51,335 bases of DNA from an uncultured Ruminococcus sp. (GTDB lineage: Bacteria > Bacillota > Clostridia > Oscillospirales > Ruminococcaceae), in the NCBI GenBank assembly GCA_902464115.1, contig CABQIF010000001.1, positions 1 to 51,335 of the forward strand. Direction: 5' to 3'. Under the pieces are notes generated by a model that was given only the letters and a program-made list of their open reading frames with translations, searched no databases and was not told the DNA's origin. The position numbers and the translations under genes are program-made. Positions 49,845-51,335 of the stretch are shown piece after piece. Position 1 is the first letter of the stretch, and every line of letters starts with the position of its first letter.

Positions 49845-50195
49845 TTATTTGGCTTCTTTTCGCTGAAATTCGGTTTGCTGCTGTTCATAGAGCTGTTCCA
49901 CAAATTGTTCTACTCTGCCCTTGTTGCGTTCGGTGAGGTCAGAGAAGTATTTCGGGCAGTCGATTTCCTCCGCAGCGACTGGCATTCCCTGCGGAAAGTT
50001 GGTTCTTCCGGCAATATAGTCAATGCTGACCTGATAGAAATCTGCCAGCTGTACCGCAAAATCCAGCGGAACGGTATGCTTGCCCTGTTCATAATTCGTG
50101 TAAGTCGTTTTATGCATATACAGCTTTTTGCAGAGTGCCTCTTGGGTGAGGTCGCTGTCTTCCCGTAAATCTCGAATTCTTTGGTAATGTTGCAT
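49845..50195 (-). CDS. XRE-family helix-turn-helix regulator
   Basis: A 116-aa DNA-binding protein with an N-terminal Cro/CI-type HTH (about 5-60: RIRDLREDSDLTQEALCKKLYMHKTTYTNYEQGKHTVPLDFAVQLADFYQVSIDYIAGRT). A C-terminal Gln/Glu-rich helical tail probably serves dimerisation. The target is unknown. It is divergent from the CHAP-domain gene at the right edge, which makes that promoter region and its own the first candidates. AAAGGAG lies about 12 nt before the ATG. Confidence 0.88.
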   Translation of the reverse strand: MQHYQRIRDLREDSDLTQEALCKKLYMHKTTYTNYEQGKHTVPLDFAVQLADFYQVSIDYIAGRTNFPQGMPVAAEEIDCPKYFSDLTERNKGRVEQFVEQLYEQQQTEFQRKEAK

Positions 50196-50230
50196 AATTT
50201 GGAAAACTCCTTTTTATGATAGTTTCCGAA

Positions 50231-50239
50231 ATTATACCA
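50231..50239 (-). promoter_or_regulatory. extended -10 promoter of the XRE gene
   Basis: TGG-TATAAT on the minus strand at 50239-50231; the -35 is weak. Confidence 0.55.
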
Positions 50240-50256
50240 CAAATGCGGACGCAGAC

Positions 50257-50285
50257 TTGATTTTTTACAATAAATATGGTATTTT
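50257..50285 (+). promoter_or_regulatory. possible promoter of the CHAP gene
   Basis: TTGATT (50257-50262), 17 nt, TATTTT (50280-50285) preceded by TGG. A weak match in a divergent region shared with the XRE gene. Confidence 0.4.
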
Positions 50286-50340
50286 ATTCTTGTAAAATCA
50301 TCATTCGTTGTATTTTCAGAACGGAAAAAGGAGGATTATT

Positions 50341-51335
50341 ATGACAAAAATAAGCATTCAAAAGTGGATTGCGATCTTAGTCAGTTTCCTGATGATTGGA
50401 ACGCTGTTTTCCATGCTGCCCATGACCAATTTAACTGCATCTGCAATTTCCTGTCAGAAAGATGGATTCGATAAAAGCAGATACACATTAAGCGGAAACA
50501 TGGCAGAAGATGTTGCCACGATTGCAAAGTCACAAAAAGGAAGAACAGGGGCACAATTTGGATATACAGAAGCATGGTGCGATGAGTTCGTTGCAGACTG
50601 TCTCGAAAATGCAGGAGCAGATTCTTCTATTGTTGGACACGGCGGAACAGTTGCTGACTTCGAAGCTGTCATGCGGCAAAAAAAGGGTGCTGTTGAAGTA
50701 AGTTCTCCGCAGGTGGGCGATTTAGTATTTTTCACGTATTCGCACGTTGAAATTGTAACAAAAGTGGAAAATGGAACGGTATATTGTGCAGGCGGCAACA
50801 ACGGCGGAACGGGAAACTATAAAACAAATTATTGTGCCGGAGAAAGAAAGTTGTATGCTACAGCAAGATTGTATTTAAGACCAAATTATAAAAATACAAA
50901 TGTTGAACCGCCAACATATGCAAGACTTGACAAAAATCAAGTTTGGTATGACCTGCAAGATACGATTGAACTTTATCCAACATCAGATAAAGCAACAAAT
51001 TACTATCTAACAATAACAAAAGACAACATTCCAGTTGTGCTTGGTATTGAAATTTCCGGAACTTATAGTATTTCAGCCAGTAATTTAGGATATGGTAATT
51101 ATCATGCTTGGATATCAGCTGCGAACAGTGCAGGAGGAGTTGATTCTAACGGTATTGATTTTTCTGTTGTGGAATCAGCTGCATATACAGATATTTATAC
51201 TTCTAAATCATTATATTCATTAAATCAAACAGTATCTATCCATGTGGATACTATTTGTGCAAAAGGGCAGGTAATCGGAATTGATAAAATTGGATTTGGG
51301 AGAGTAGTTACAAAACAATGTGATAACACATATAC
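50341..51335 (+). CDS. secreted CHAP-domain peptidoglycan hydrolase (partial, runs off the window)
   Basis: At least 331 codons are present and open to the window end. The protein begins with a Sec signal peptide (about 1-35). A CHAP/NlpC-like amidase domain (about 52-185) follows, with the nucleophile candidate Cys80 in EAWCDEFVADCL and His135 in GDLVFFTYSHVEIV; then CAGGNNGGTGNYKTNYCAG and TARLYLRP end the domain. From about 50,880 onward the sequence becomes clearly AT-richer and encodes Tyr/Asn/Ser/Thr-rich beta-sheet-like segments of unknown type. AAGGAGG precedes the ATG. Likely a cell-wall hydrolase; the substrate and full architecture lie beyond the edge. Confidence 0.85.
   Translation, partial: MTKISIQKWIAILVSFLMIGTLFSMLPMTNLTASAISCQKDGFDKSRYTLSGNMAEDVATIAKSQKGRTGAQFGYTEAWCDEFVADCLENAGADSSIVGHGGTVADFEAVMRQKKGAVEVSSPQVGDLVFFTYSHVEIVTKVENGTVYCAGGNNGGTGNYKTNYCAGERKLYATARLYLRPNYKNTNVEPPTYARLDKNQVWYDLQDTIELYPTSDKATNYYLTITKDNIPVVLGIEISGTYSISASNLGYGNYHAWISAANSAGGVDSNGIDFSVVESAAYTDIYTSKSLYSLNQTVSIHVDTICAKGQVIGIDKIGFGRVVTKQCDNTY

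Overview
The window reads as chromosomal DNA of an anaerobic, low-to-mid GC, endospore-forming Firmicute, most likely a Ruminococcus-type member of the Oscillospiraceae. Supporting signs are AGGAGG ribosome sites with frequent TTG/GTG starts, sigma-A promoters of the TTGACA-N17-TATAAT or extended TGnTATAAT type, a GerA-type germinant receptor operon, a SpoIIQ-like M23 protein, a GTP-type PEP carboxykinase, and a lipid-anchored GH5 cellulase with a duplicated accessory module. The species assignment is inference. I see no rRNA or tRNA genes, insertion sequences, prophage or CRISPR array.

Layout. 0.1-3.8 kb: methylglyoxal synthase, then hisS-aspS. 3.8-8.7 kb (minus): M23 peptidase, GprA-like aldo/keto reductase, a lipoprotein, a phosphoglycerate-mutase-like phosphatase and a CapA protein. 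8.9-12.4 kb (plus): gerKA-KB-KC. 12.4-18.4 kb (minus): pckA, tsaD, a TPR/nuclease fusion, two GNATs and a Dabb protein. 18.6-23.7 kb (plus): polA-rimI-dusB-smr-DUF218. 23.7-26.3 kb: a leader-peptide-controlled corA facing a CNNM/CorC magnesium protein. 26.3-29.8 kb (plus): GtrA, GH5 and a cytidylate-kinase-like protein. 29.9-36.3 kb (minus): aroB-aroA-aroC-DUF4364 and an amino-acid ABC importer. 36.5-41.1 kb (plus): an M16 pair, lgt and folD. 41.2-44.9 kb (minus): a sugar ABC importer without its ATPase. 45-50.2 kb (minus): comEA, malic enzyme, an L-lactate/malate dehydrogenase, two tandem small-RNA genes, mscS and an XRE regulator. The right edge cuts a secreted CHAP-domain protein.

How genes fit together. 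pckA, malic enzyme and the lactate/malate dehydrogenase serve C3/C4 interconversion. Methylglyoxal synthase and the GprA-like reductase could make and remove methylglyoxal. The cellulase and the sugar importer fit a fibre degrader. lgt would lipidate the five lipoproteins encoded nearby.

Most interesting signals. (1) A 15-codon ORF with an Asp-Pro/Pro-Arg-Arg core sits between a strong promoter and corA, followed by two mutually exclusive hairpins, one of which buries the corA ribosome site. This looks like a Firmicute analogue of the enterobacterial mgtL magnesium attenuator. (2) Two tandem copies of a ~78-nt small-RNA gene at 48.5-48.8 kb have conserved promoters, a near-identical 55-nt core and terminator stems with compensatory changes. 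(3) A perfect hairpin lies between the ribosome site and the start codon of lgt.
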